Below are positions 44,122 to 54,742 of a DNA stretch of 64,000 nucleotides, piece after piece. The notes beneath the pieces are model-generated. The model ran no database searches. It saw only the letters and a program-made list of their open reading frames with translations, and had not been told where the DNA came from. This DNA is from Cyanodermella asteris (taxonomy: Eukaryota > Ascomycota > Lecanoromycetes > Ostropales > Stictidaceae): positions 405,942 through 469,941 of the forward strand of contig UYJD01000008.1 in the NCBI GenBank assembly GCA_900618795.1, written 5' to 3'. Within the stretch, counting starts at the first letter, position 1. Each line of letters opens with the position of its first letter. The position numbers and the translations under genes are program-made.

Positions 44122-45952
44122 AGGAATTTAAACATTGGAGTACGTGGCGACCATGTGACTGGGCTTTGTGTCAACTCCATAGTCAGCTATTGCCTGAATG
44201 CCATTGAACAGATTGCAGCTGCAGGATGATGTCAATTATTGCCGCATCTCCATCCGGTTTTCTATGTCGGTCTGCCCACCACCCACCTTCAGCCACAATA
44301 TGAAAAAGTCTTGAAACATGATGCAGTCTGCCTCGACTAGAATCCTGTCACGGCACATGCGTGAAGTTACGCGGTCGCAGCTGCATGAAGTAGTAGCTAT
44401 CAAACACGTGACTCGGAACCTACTTAGCGACCTACATAGTCTCGACAGTCTCAACCGTATGCCAGTACGAGCAAAAGGGCCAACATGACGAAGTCTGTAC
44501 CACAGAGAAGCTTCAACAGGACTGTATACCGACAATTTGTGGTGTACGACACGCACTGCGTGTCACGTCAAAACCCTAGCCGACTGTGCTGATGGTGACG
44601 AGTGAAGGGACACTGAGTACAGACCAGCAGTCACGAGTCGAATCAGTATGATCCGTCACATCGTGGTCAGCATCGCAAGTCTCGCACTTGATCAGGTCCG
44701 AGGCTCAACACAGTTGCTGCCGTTGAAAGCGACTTGGTGAAGTAACAGCCACACGAAGAAACTGTCATGCTGAAGAGCAAGAGATGACACCTGGTCAGTC
44801 CCGCACATAGAACATGCCGCCACTGATATACGTCCCGAAGGCAGCAATAGAAGGTTCCCAACAACTCGCGAGCCTCCGTGTCTGGACAGCACGTGGGGGT
44901 TTGAGCTGACGTGATGCCATGCCTTCTGGAAAGGCTCCAAGGCTTCTTTGCGGAGACTGGTCGCGACATTTTTGGACACTATATGTCATTGCATTTTCTG
45001 ACTGAACTCTTTTACCAACCTTGGCTTGTATCCGAAGATGCTGACACAGTAGTGCAACGTACGCCACGGCTCAAGCAGGGTCGAGATATTGTGTCCCCTG
45101 GCTAGGAATCCACCGTTATCGTTGACACCCTAGACAATATTTAGACGAGACGACTAGTGCCCGCGAGACAGCTAGAAGGCGCGATATCGGATGCCTGCTG
45201 TGGACGGCTGCAGAGCGGCTCGCGATGGTGGTGCCCTGGTGAGAGCTCGGATTCGTGTCTGTGCTATGGGCGGCTCCGATGAAAATCCAAATAGGATTAG
45301 ACTGGCAGCCAGGTGAGGGTGGAGGAGGGGAGCTGGCCTGCTGGGCGCCTATTGGCGTGCTCAGGCGTTGAAGCCGTGCCTTGAAGTCCGTCGAAATAAC
45401 CCTGTGCAGGGCAGAACAATTGGCATGCGCTGCTATGAAGCACAGTGATCGAGTGCCCTGGCAAGGTTGTGGTAGTGGAGGGCCTGGATTCCCTGCTGGT
45501 GTACATACGGTAACTTGCTGGTGTGTCGTAACTCGTAAGCTGACACCCGGCCATCCTTTCTGCTCTTTTCTACACATTCTCGCAAATGTGCCGCCCGCCA
45601 ATGGGACCGACCGCTGGACTGTTGAGTAAAGACTCGGCCGCCTTGCAGACGAGCACGAATTCAGACGTTATTGCGCTCGCCATGAACACCTCCCACCCTG
45701 CTCAATAACGAACACGTCTGTGATCAGCTTCCCTCGACTTCGACGCGTGCCTTGTCGACATCGCTACGTTCATGCAGCCTCAGACGAGTTCCGCTCTGTA
45801 AAGCGGGCTCCCTATTTCGCCGCCAACCGCCCAACTCGAGTCTGATACCCAATCCGACGCTGGTCATCTATAGAAGAGGAGGACGAGGAATCTGACTGTG
45901 CTTGAGGGGTACTAGGAGCAGGGATACACGGTGTCGTAATAATACAGCAGAA
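44122..45952. other. 1.8-kb intergenic stretch before SPT23/MGA2
   Basis: Holds no supported gene. The longest open frame is about 160 codons on the minus strand (45116-45601), with Cys/Pro/Ser-rich composition and no motif. A long 5' leader or promoter for the transcription factor gene is plausible. Confidence 0.45.
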
Positions 45953-48900
45953 ATGAATTCACACAGGGACCCAATGTTCGGGGTCGGACACGACATGTTC
46001 TTCGAGACATCCGGCGACACGATGCAAGACGACGATGTTTTCTTTGGCAATTCGCTCGCGGATCAGGACAGCATAATGGACGAAATGTTTGCAACCTCTC
46101 CGCAGCGGTCGACAATCTCCAGCTTCAAGGATGTTGCGCAACCTACCCAGACCGCGATTGCTCCCCCTGCGTCGTCTCCGGAGGACTCATCTGAGGACTC
46201 GTTATCGGATGACTCCGCACGCCATAAGCGGAAATCGTCTTCCATGTCGTTTCAGACGGATATCGAAATGCTGGATGGATCGAAACACGTACCTCGAGAC
46301 GCTGCATACCTCCAGCCCATCATGTCCAACGACGCATCAGGAAACCAGTTTCCTAGCATTTTGGATTCGCGACTGGTGAACGAGGCGATGGCGAACGACT
46401 TTGATTTTGACAGCGCCGCGAGCAGTCCCAGCCCGAGTGCAATCAAGTCACCCGGTGGTTCCGCTACGGCAATGAGCGACGATCTCCACATGCGGTCAGC
46501 GAAGGCCCTTCCGTCAAGGGAACATGCTCGCATTCCCGAAGTAGCTGCACAAGTGAAGACAGAAAGCGTGACGTCTCAATCGCCGTCGATGTCTCGAACA
46601 TCGCCTACAGCATCGAGCGGCACGCCCGCCCGGCAGAGATCCTCTGTTACGTCTCCGCTGCCACGCAGCCAGTTACATATTCACCGAATTCCTCCAAAGT
46701 CTCGGGTTGAGACGCAAATACCAATGAAGATTACCATCACACCGATGCCTGATGGAGTTGAGAAGTTACACCTGCCTACGCACACGATTTCCAAGCCCAA
46801 GCTTATCGCACGACCTTCGCCTGAACGATCTGCCGATATGCTGGAGCTCCATTCCATGCTAGTATGTACCAGCGCAATGCAAGATCCGACCAAGCGCGAG
46901 CGAGCGTTCCGGACCGCAGCAGCGAAGACACGCGAGATGGAGGCCAAAGAGAAAGACACTTTGCCGCGTGAGGCAATGGGACCGGAGGACCCAGATAATC
47001 CGCTCAACGGCGGTGAAGTTCACATCTGTAGGGGCTGTATCACGAGGGAACGCAAGCGCGCGGCGCGGAAGAAGTCGAAGAAACCTGAGGAAGAAGCAGC
47101 ATGGACCAGCGACGAAGCGAGAAGAGTGGTTGTCTTTAATACTACTGAAGTACGGCAGTGGGAGGATCCCGAGGATGAGCCAAATGTCGACAAACGTGGA
47201 CGAACCGCGCCTACCTTCCCTCCTGGCTCTAAACAGATCAAGATGCCCATGCGCATCGCTTGCTATTGCCGCCATCACGCCGAGAAGCTTGGTTTTCAGG
47301 TCATCATCACCCTCAAAGACCATCAAGGACAGGTGGTAGGCCAAGCCATGAGCGATCCGATCATCATCACAGACGATCACAAGGCTCAGCCACTAACTAC
47401 CGGACCACTCAACACTGACGCCGTGGCACAGCAGATTGGACACTGGGTCGAAGGAGGGACTTCCACCATTGCAGACTCGCCTGATGCATCAAACTTCAGT
47501 CAGCTGTCGAGGAATGCATTTTCGTCAAACGATCTTGCCTCATTGCAAACGACACAAGTGCCAATGCCTATGCAATCTTCTGGCTTCAGCCCGTTCGCCT
47601 CTGTGTCTACGGGACAAAACGATACGAAAATGAGAAACAGGTCCCGGCAAACTTCCCCAGCTTCATCAAATGGACACCTTGCCAAACGAAGGAAAGCAAA
47701 TGGAGGCCCAAAAGTGCCGGAAAGCTTGATGATGACTAAAGCTCAGAATCCGCAAGCGCCCAATCCCACTACTCCCAGCGCAGCAAGTGCAAGCAACGCC
47801 GGACCTCAGTCTGTACCCACATCAGCCATTTCTCCTTTCGGTTTCACTTTCCCCACAACCGTCTCTCAAATGTCCGCTGGACAGCAACGAACACCCTCCT
47901 TCCCTTCTGGACCCCCAACGCCAGACAGTGGAACGAACAACGATTTCTGGGCCAATACAGCGAGAGCTCAAAGCTTTGACACGAACGCTCCTTCCCAGCC
48001 CATGTTCTCAGCTCCATCTTCAAGACTACAAAGCCGCGCAGCAAGTCCTGCGCCCCAGACCATATCTGCAATGCAGAACATGCCTCAACGCCCTAGTCAA
48101 GCATACAATGTTGCACAACCTCAAGCACAGCCTTTCCACCGAGCACCCGTCATCAACAAGATCGTGCCTGGCGAGGGGCCTGTCGCTGGTGGAATCGAGG
48201 TGACCTGCCTTGGTAGTGGTTTCTTCAACGGCCTCGAGGTTGTCTTTGGAAACTCGCCTGCAACGACCACCACGTATTGGGGCGAGACGACACTTGTTTG
48301 TTTGCTGCCACCCGCAGATCGTCCTGGAGTGGTGCCTGTCACATTCAAACATCAGTTCGAAAACTTCGCTTCGACAATCAGAACAGTGGGCAAGCAGAGC
48401 TTTGTCTATGTGGACGACGAAGAGCAGGATCTTTTCAGACAGGCTTTCATTGTTTTGTCGCAGAAGATGACTGGCGGACAGGCCGGGGATCCCGCTGATT
48501 TTGCTCGCAAAGCGCTTGGCGCACGAGAGAGCTCAAGTGGCTGGAACTCGTATGGCTCGGGAAATGGTCAATACCGCCAAATGAGCTCAGCATCGTTCAG
48601 CAACTTGGCCGAGGATACCGAAGCAACGGTAATGCGATGCCTGGAGCTCATCGACATGGACGATAGCCCCTATCCAGCTGACCTGGACATGCAAAGGTCG
48701 AACGGCCAGACACTTCTCCACCTGGCGGCGTCTCTGGGCTACCAGCGTCTGGTCGCAGCTCTTCTAGCTCGAGGTGCGGATCCAAACTTGCCAGATCGGA
48801 ACGGGTTCTCTGCTCTCCACATGGCTAGTCTCCGCAACCGTCCGCAGATCGTGAGACGGCTGCGCTTCGCAGGAGCCCACCCACACATTCAGAGTCGTCT

Positions 48901-49939
48901 CGGTTACACCGCCGCTCAACTGACGACTGACTCCCTGACGTTGCAGATGTTAGACACAAGCCCCCATTTGCGTTCAAGGAGCTTTGGTGCATCGAGTCTT
49001 GCAAGCCGAGGCAGTAGCCTGCGATCGTTTGCATTGGCAACGCCTCCTCGAACGCGTGCAAGTTCAATGAGCGGATATGCGAATCAAGACGACTGGGACT
49101 CATCTTCCGATGAAGACGAGGAGGAGGACCTTGAGCCCCTCACCCTTGTGAAAACGCGTTCTTGGCACCGTTCAAGGCGTAGCAGCACCGTGCTTGCCGA
49201 AGCAACTCTCCAGCCCCCTAATGTGGTTGAACCGATTACGGCAGCAGCAGCTATGGTTGCCTGGCGGGATCAACTAGCGCAACAGATCCAGCAGTTTCAG
49301 CAGAGCGTTGAAGGCATACTTCCCCATCTCCAGATGCCGACGCTACCAAATATTCCTCCCCTGCCAAACTACCAAGCCCCGGCTATGGTCCGCCGATTCA
49401 GCAGCCTTGTGCCGCAGCGTTCGTCCCGACCTAGTAGTCCTACAGAAAGCACTGGCTCATCGAAGGAGGGCGACCACAAATGGTGGGATTTCTTCACAGG
49501 GTCGCAACCGACGCCTTCGTTGCCACCGTCTTACAGCGAGATCTACCCAGAGGGAACTCAGGAAGGCCTGGATGACAAGGCAAGAGCTGTAGCTTCAGCC
49601 CAAGCCCGCAACGCGAAGCTGGAGGCGGCGACGGTCGCCGACATTGGCACATCTCGATCGGCGACTGCGACAGACTCCCCAGCTGACTCTGACACGGAGC
49701 ACCGAGAAAATCTGAGAGCCACTCATGCGCGAAAAGTGAAGGGACTCAGCAACGACAAGAATTTGCAATATTTTTGGGTAAGCCCTTGCCTTCTCCTTGC
49801 TAACAACGACACTAATTCTTGGCAGATGCCGCTCTTGCTTGCGCTGATTGCAATCTATTTTGGAAGCACGATCGCCTCCTGGGTTCCTTGGTCAGCAAAG
49901 ACAGATGACACACAGGCAAGAGTCATCGAGGTCAACTAA
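45953..49939 (+). CDS. SPT23: membrane-anchored transcription regulator SPT23/MGA2-like
   Basis: Two exons, 45953-49777 and 49826-49939, 1312 residues; the 48-base intron (GTAAGC, TAACAAC/CTAAT sites, GGCAG) is in phase. ATG 45953 is the first ATG of the frame. Order: a disordered acidic/Ser-rich N-terminus; the family domain with RIACYCRHHAEKLGFQVII (near 432); a long Ser/Pro/Gln linker; an IPT/TIG domain (from about 730) with PGEGPVAGGIEVTCLG; ankyrin repeats (about 916-985) with GQTLLHLAASLGY; and a final transmembrane helix MPLLLALIAIYFG just after the splice site. In yeast Spt23 and Mga2 sit in the ER as precursors, sense lipid saturation, are processed by Rsp5 and the proteasome, and switch on OLE1 and hypoxic genes. 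The same layout here implies a membrane-fluidity regulator; cleavage is inferred. Confidence 0.92.
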   Translation: MNSHRDPMFGVGHDMFFETSGDTMQDDDVFFGNSLADQDSIMDEMFATSPQRSTISSFKDVAQPTQTAIAPPASSPEDSSEDSLSDDSARHKRKSSSMSFQTDIEMLDGSKHVPRDAAYLQPIMSNDASGNQFPSILDSRLVNEAMANDFDFDSAASSPSPSAIKSPGGSATAMSDDLHMRSAKALPSREHARIPEVAAQVKTESVTSQSPSMSRTSPTASSGTPARQRSSVTSPLPRSQLHIHRIPPKSRVETQIPMKITITPMPDGVEKLHLPTHTISKPKLIARPSPERSADMLELHSMLVCTSAMQDPTKRERAFRTAAAKTREMEAKEKDTLPREAMGPEDPDNPLNGGEVHICRGCITRERKRAARKKSKKPEEEAAWTSDEARRVVVFNTTEVRQWEDPEDEPNVDKRGRTAPTFPPGSKQIKMPMRIACYCRHHAEKLGFQVIITLKDHQGQVVGQAMSDPIIITDDHKAQPLTTGPLNTDAVAQQIGHWVEGGTSTIADSPDASNFSQLSRNAFSSNDLASLQTTQVPMPMQSSGFSPFASVSTGQNDTKMRNRSRQTSPASSNGHLAKRRKANGGPKVPESLMMTKAQNPQAPNPTTPSAASASNAGPQSVPTSAISPFGFTFPTTVSQMSAGQQRTPSFPSGPPTPDSGTNNDFWANTARAQSFDTNAPSQPMFSAPSSRLQSRAASPAPQTISAMQNMPQRPSQAYNVAQPQAQPFHRAPVINKIVPGEGPVAGGIEVTCLGSGFFNGLEVVFGNSPATTTTYWGETTLVCLLPPADRPGVVPVTFKHQFENFASTIRTVGKQSFVYVDDEEQDLFRQAFIVLSQKMTGGQAGDPADFARKALGARESSSGWNSYGSGNGQYRQMSSASFSNLAEDTEATVMRCLELIDMDDSPYPADLDMQRSNGQTLLHLAASLGYQRLVAALLARGADPNLPDRNGFSALHMASLRNRPQIVRRLRFAGAHPHIQSRLGYTAAQLTTDSLTLQMLDTSPHLRSRSFGASSLASRGSSLRSFALATPPRTRASSMSGYANQDDWDSSSDEDEEEDLEPLTLVKTRSWHRSRRSSTVLAEATLQPPNVVEPITAAAAMVAWRDQLAQQIQQFQQSVEGILPHLQMPTLPNIPPLPNYQAPAMVRRFSSLVPQRSSRPSSPTESTGSSKEGDHKWWDFFTGSQPTPSLPPSYSEIYPEGTQEGLDDKARAVASAQARNAKLEAATVADIGTSRSATATDSPADSDTEHRENLRATHARKVKGLSNDKNLQYFWVSPCLLLANNDTNSWQMPLLLALIAIYFGSTIASWVPWSAKTDDTQARVIEVN

Positions 49940-50825
49940 TGAATCTACACTGCAACGACTAATATTTGGATGGATAAATGGTTCCTTTTTGGTTCCGAGG
50001 CGTCATTGGGCGAATTAGCGGAGCAGCGGGCACTACTTGAACACAGATCGGATTAGCGAGTTCTGGTCCCAAACGACGCATGGCAGTTGCCGCGACGGGA
50101 ACAACGATAGATTTCTTCAAACAATTCAGCTTTGGTCGACTGATCCGCGGCCATTATCCACCATTGAGTGCGAATTTGAGCTTGACTGGTGAACTTTCGC
50201 AGTGTCCACCTGATCTGACGTGGATGAGAGATGAGAAAAGAGCTGACGGTGATCATAGGTCTTTACCCTGGCGAGAAATACCATTGAGGAATGTACGTGG
50301 TGAAGGGGAGCCTAATTCGAACCCCAGAAAAACAGTCGAGCGCGGAGATGTCGACATGCCCGAATATACTTATCAGAGTTTTGCTTAACGTGGTCCCATC
50401 GCCAATACATCGGACCCACCAACACGATCGTAGAAAACTGCGCTGCAATCGATATGGAACCCAGTACCGATATGGATTCCAAGTGAAAACATAGTGGCTC
50501 TCCGATGAATTCCTTCGTAATGTTGGCACGCTTTTAGATGCGCTTCGTTTTCGCCTGCGTAATACAGCGGAACGCGCCTCTCGGCTCCCTGTCCACTCGT
50601 GCACCTCTATCGCGCCAACAGCCCTTCGCAGTCGATTTGCGAGAGCTGCTCATCTACGATTTGTTTGTCTCTGCTCTCCTGAGGGGTAGCGAGCGCCCAG
50701 ACACCGACCTCAGACTCACGCTTGCCAGTCTTCACTTCCTGTCTTGGCGCATGCCTTCACCTCAGAGCTCCTGCCACAATTTGTTCACAAACAGGAAAGC
50801 ACACAGAGCGCAAAAAAGCGAACAT

Positions 50826-50980
50826 GCGCGGAATCGAACCGACGAACTACAAAACTGGAAGTCCCAGAAACCCTTTTTGCAAGGATTTTTTGATCTTTGG
50901 GTCAGGCTTTAGCTATGCATCGAGTACCGACTATAGCACCGCTAAGCCATATTCCCGTGCTAACCAACTGAGCCGGGCCC
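50826..50980 (-). other. degenerate tRNA-like segment
   Basis: On the minus strand a D-arm-like GGCTCAGTTGGTTAGCAC (50980-50957 region) is followed about 110 bases later by GGTTCGATTCCGCG, a perfect B-box with TTCGATT loop. The D stem and T stem pair badly, the spacing is too long for a normal tRNA, and the acceptor ends do not pair. It may be a decayed tRNA gene, a tRNA-derived repeat, or chance. Confidence 0.25.
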
Positions 50981-51059
50981 AGCGAAGTTGGTAGCCTGCT
51001 ATCATTCGCACCTGATTATGCCATGGTGGTGATTTGCAGATGTTGAACAACAGCCTCAA

Positions 51060-51737
51060 ATGTTAAACATATACCCCGGGAAGAGTTTGCTTCTGCTTCA
51101 GTTTTATTCGACCTGCGACTTTCTTTTTGCTGCCGCGGGGGATAATGCGGGTGTTAAGCAACATCTCGGAAAGGTGACGTGTTCCTCGACTTTTTGCGAT
51201 GGTTTCCGAATGAGCTTGCGACTGTTACTGAGCTGGTCGCTCGGAATGTTCAGTTGCTTGGCCCAGCATCTACGGTTGGGCGCCCTTGAACGAAAACGGC
51301 ATCTGTCAAATCAACGGGGTTTCAGTCATTCCAGGAACCGACTGGACTTGTCCATCGAAGTTTGTTGCAAAATTTGCGCACAGCGTTTCTTGAAGATGAT
51401 GCCTAGGTTAATCTTCACTGTTGATGGGTGGATGACAGAATTGAACAGGAACCCTCTCAGTCCGGAACCACTTACCGGCACTGATCGATGCTCGCATTCA
51501 CGAGACAGGCAAGCGTCGTTTGCTTGGGACTTCGGTCTTCTCACACTATTTGAAGATCCTGTGGGTACCAGCGTTCGATGCAAACTCAATTTTCGACGCC
51601 GCCCCAACAACCGGGCCCGCAACGTGCGTGGTCGACGGAGACACGCATTTGTACCCAATCACAGATATTTCCGGTGTCATGCTTACATGACATGTTCTAC
51701 GCGACAGCTACTGCTGATGGTAAGCATACAGCGGTAG
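51060..51737 (+). CDS. uncertain open frame of 225 codons
   Basis: A complete ATG-to-stop frame in an otherwise empty region. The predicted protein is rich in Arg, Leu, Ser and Cys and shows no domain, signal peptide or repeat that I recognise. Other frames of the same stretch are also open for 50-80 codons, which argues for chance or for a decayed gene rather than a working one. Listed so that it is not lost; it should not be taken as a gene without transcript support. Confidence 0.15.
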   Translation: MLNIYPGKSLLLLQFYSTCDFLFAAAGDNAGVKQHLGKVTCSSTFCDGFRMSLRLLLSWSLGMFSCLAQHLRLGALERKRHLSNQRGFSHSRNRLDLSIEVCCKICAQRFLKMMPRLIFTVDGWMTELNRNPLSPEPLTGTDRCSHSRDRQASFAWDFGLLTLFEDPVGTSVRCKLNFRRRPNNRARNVRGRRRHAFVPNHRYFRCHAYMTCSTRQLLLMVSIQR

Positions 51738-52553
51738 GCAGCGACTGGCTGGCAGGGTCAGCAAGCTGTGAGCTACTGAACTTGGCAACGCCTCAGCGAG
51801 CAGGGGGCAAATATTATGCATGCGAAGGATCGTGTACAAAGAAACCATCTCGCACGGCGTTTGTGTACAATTGTCAGCCTGTCTTGGGGTGGCATTTTGC
51901 ATCGCTCGTTGAAATTTGTTTTGTCGCCTGGTTGTCGCCATATGTTCGAGTCGGATCTCTGAATCGGTGCAGATATCGCGTACTCATTCTGTTTGATTGC
52001 GAAAGTGGAGACGATCCCCATCTTCCTCTTCTGTCGATTACCGTTATTGCGCTATCCTATACTACGAACGCCTACAAGCAGGCTTTGGGACAGGAACCTC
52101 GACACATGCAGCGTAATGGCGCAATTCTCACGGAAGCGTAGGGACCTCAGCTGACGGGTGGTTGAAAAGACTTTTCACACATGTTCATTCAGACCCGCGA
52201 TCCAGGGTCAACCACAAGTTGGACCAGACACCAGCACTTCCCCTCAGAGGGTGGGATTACGCACGTGCAGAAGGCAATATTTGATTGGTGACGTCCGAAA
52301 GCTGAACCACTGCATTCCGATGATCTTGCACGAAACGCGACGGTATTGTCGGCATTGCATCAGTCTACCAATGGTTGGCTCCATCGGGCGAGGAGTTGAA
52401 ACTCCCGACAACACAGCAGAATCTTCAAAACTCAATTCTTGTCGTGAGGGGGTCAAGAATACACCTGACAGCTTCATGAGTACTTCATGTATCGCAACGT
52501 GCAACGTTCCTTGCAAAAGCTACTATCGATCAGACTCGCTGACCAGATACAAC

Positions 52554-53744
52554 ATGAGAGACACATACCTACCTGCGGCTTTCGATGCCTTCGAGACACT
52601 CGACATTCTGCTCCCATCGCCGCCGCCAATTGATCATCTCAGAAACCTCACATCAATACTTCAAAGCCAAACAGAGCAAAGCAGAACAGGACCTCTGCCC
52701 CATCTCTTCGTCTACCGAGACGATCTTTGTTCAAGCATCAGCCCCGGCGGCAACAAGCTACGGAAGCTGGAATACACTCTTCCCCTGGCCTTCAAACAGC
52801 AGGGTATACCGACAGCAATAGCAACGGTAGGCGGCATCCAGTCCAACTGCTGCAGACAGTCTGCTCAGGTCGCCGCCAAGCTCGGCATCCCATGTTACGT
52901 TCTACTCGACGACGCCCCTCCACCACTTTCAGACCAAGTCGACAAGTACGGCAACACATTTTCCGGCAATGTCCAGCTCAGCGGTCTCTTTGGCGCTCAT
53001 ATCCGATATCTTTCGCCTACGGCTCCTCCATCGCCAGTCTCCGACTCGTCTTCAGAAGATGGCAAGAGTGCCGGCCTCGAATCGCGAGCTCTGGACTTTG
53101 TCCGTACTCTCGAAGACGCTGGTGAGAAGGTGCTCTTCGTACCCACCGGCGCAAGCCGCATGCCAGGGAGTGGACTGGGCTACGCGGAGTTCGTTTTCGA
53201 ATTCCTCGCTCAACAGCGAAGCATGCAGCAAAGACGAAAGCTACCGGGATCCGGCCGATTCGACCACGTCGTCGTCTCATGCGCGAGCGGTTCGACGCTG
53301 GCCGGCATAATCGCAGGCTTCAAGCTCGCAGAAGCCGAAGGATGGGTCGGCAGTCAGGGAAGCGGCAGGAACGAGGCCCCAATCGTCCACGGAATAGAGC
53401 TTTTCGGCGATGAGATTGAGATGCAGCGTCGGCTCGTCTTGAGGATCGCCCGAGACACGGTTGCATTACTCGGTCTGAACCGAGCCGTGGTACAGATGGA
53501 GGATGTCAGGCTCGACGGCCGCTGGACGGCTGGGTGTTACGGGTATTGCGACGAGCGGACGAAGCGGACGATACATCTTGCGGCCAAAGCGGAGGCGCTG
53601 TTGCTGGATCCGGTCTACACGGGCAAGGCGATGACGGGTATCATGCAGCGGGTCGCTGCGGGGGAGTTGGAAGGCAATATCTTGTTCATTCACACCGGTG
53701 GGCAGGCGGTCTTGGGAGCGTATCCTGGAATTGAACATATTTGA
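52554..53744 (+). CDS. D-cysteine desulfhydrase / ACC deaminase-like PLP enzyme
   Basis: Single exon, 396 residues from ATG 52554 (MRDTYLPAAF), preferred over earlier in-frame codons because relatives begin there. Fold type II PLP enzyme: PLP Lys68 in SPGGNKLRKLEY, GGIQSNCCRQSA with the phosphate-side Ser, CASGSTLAGIIAG as phosphate cup, and DPVYTGKAMTG plus FIHTGGQAVLGAYPG at the C-terminus. In true ACC deaminases the position after the active Tyr is Glu and that before GG is Leu; here both are Thr (Thr356, Thr381). Those two positions separate ACC deaminase from D-cysteine desulfhydrase, so the latter activity (D-Cys to pyruvate, H2S and ammonia) is favoured. An insert rich in Ser/Pro lies around residues 160-180. 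Lack of introns is compatible with, but does not prove, bacterial origin. Confidence 0.85.
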   Translation: MRDTYLPAAFDAFETLDILLPSPPPIDHLRNLTSILQSQTEQSRTGPLPHLFVYRDDLCSSISPGGNKLRKLEYTLPLAFKQQGIPTAIATVGGIQSNCCRQSAQVAAKLGIPCYVLLDDAPPPLSDQVDKYGNTFSGNVQLSGLFGAHIRYLSPTAPPSPVSDSSSEDGKSAGLESRALDFVRTLEDAGEKVLFVPTGASRMPGSGLGYAEFVFEFLAQQRSMQQRRKLPGSGRFDHVVVSCASGSTLAGIIAGFKLAEAEGWVGSQGSGRNEAPIVHGIELFGDEIEMQRRLVLRIARDTVALLGLNRAVVQMEDVRLDGRWTAGCYGYCDERTKRTIHLAAKAEALLLDPVYTGKAMTGIMQRVAAGELEGNILFIHTGGQAVLGAYPGIEHI

Positions 53745-54742
53745 AGCAATCGCAATGCTGATTTCCATGTCTTGTCGTCTTGTACACCTCCAAAACGAGA
53801 GATCACTCGCGTGAACTTTCCCTCAACGTAGATCTCAAGGGGGGCGGTCGCGACGAGGTTCGGCCTGCTCGGCCTGCCCGACCTTCGGCGGACTTTCAGA
53901 TGCGGCTCTGGTCAAAAGGCACGTCCCAAGGCTCAGGACCCATTCGTCGTTGGCCCGGTGTCGCTTGTTAACACGATGCACGCCGGTCTGCCGAACCGTG
54001 GTCTCGACCGCGGGTGTGCAGCCCGTGCCCTACAGGTGCCGAGATCAGTATCTCCACGGGGTGTCTCAGATCACTGAAACTGAGGGGTTCCCTCTTCGTT
54101 GATTGCCATGCCCAACTACCGCGGAGAAACACGAAGAAACGGAAGCCGCTTTGTGTCCGAAGCCGTTGAGAGGTTGTCTTTGAGCCATGTTCCTTGCGAG
54201 TACGGCGAGCCATGGGCTAGTGCAGACCTTTTCTCCTTTTCGAGCCCCGCCGCGTTTCATGGATCGAGACGGTTCGGGAGAGGAGAATAATGCAAGGACT
54301 GATACTCCAGCTTTTTGATTTGCGAGAATTGCAATCGAGTGTCTCGCGCCGGCTACTCGAGTCGACATGAACCCGGAGCCACTGCTGCCGCGGCACGAGC
54401 CAAAGCTTGTAGATTCGCAAGCATGCTCACATCACAGGGCGAGGTTATCAGACCAGGGATGATGATGATGAGCGATTAGTTTAGAGTTCCGAGAACCTCA
54501 AAAGTCTATCTATGCATGCAGGCGGGCGGGCCGTTGCAGATCTTCAAATGCTTGGTATGCAGAGTGCGCCCGGCAACTTCAGATCACAGAACCGAGAAAA
54601 TAGGGCTTTTTACCATTGAATTCGCATTCCCGAGAAATATCGTGATCGCTAAACTTTTTTTGCCTTGGTCTTTTCGGGCTTTTTTTCCCCGTCAGATCTG
54701 GGTCCGTAGTTCAAACTCGGCCTCAGTCCAGGAACACATTCA
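53745..54742. other. convergent 3' region, no supported gene
   Basis: About 1 kb between the desulfhydrase-like gene and the convergent MFS gene. No motif-bearing frame was found. Confidence 0.45.

Larger units (their letters stand above)
49940..52553. other. 2.6-kb intergenic stretch with a tRNA-like segment
   Basis: Between SPT23 and the desulfhydrase-like gene. Contains a degenerate tRNA-like piece at about 50826-50980 and one open frame of 225 codons at 51060-51737 without recognisable features. Upstream of the desulfhydrase start the frame is open from 52158, but the extra 132 residues look noncoding. Confidence 0.4.

Noticed and set aside
45116-45601. 161-codon minus-strand frame
   Set aside because: No ATG context of note, no domain, no splice partner; composition is that of noncoding DNA.
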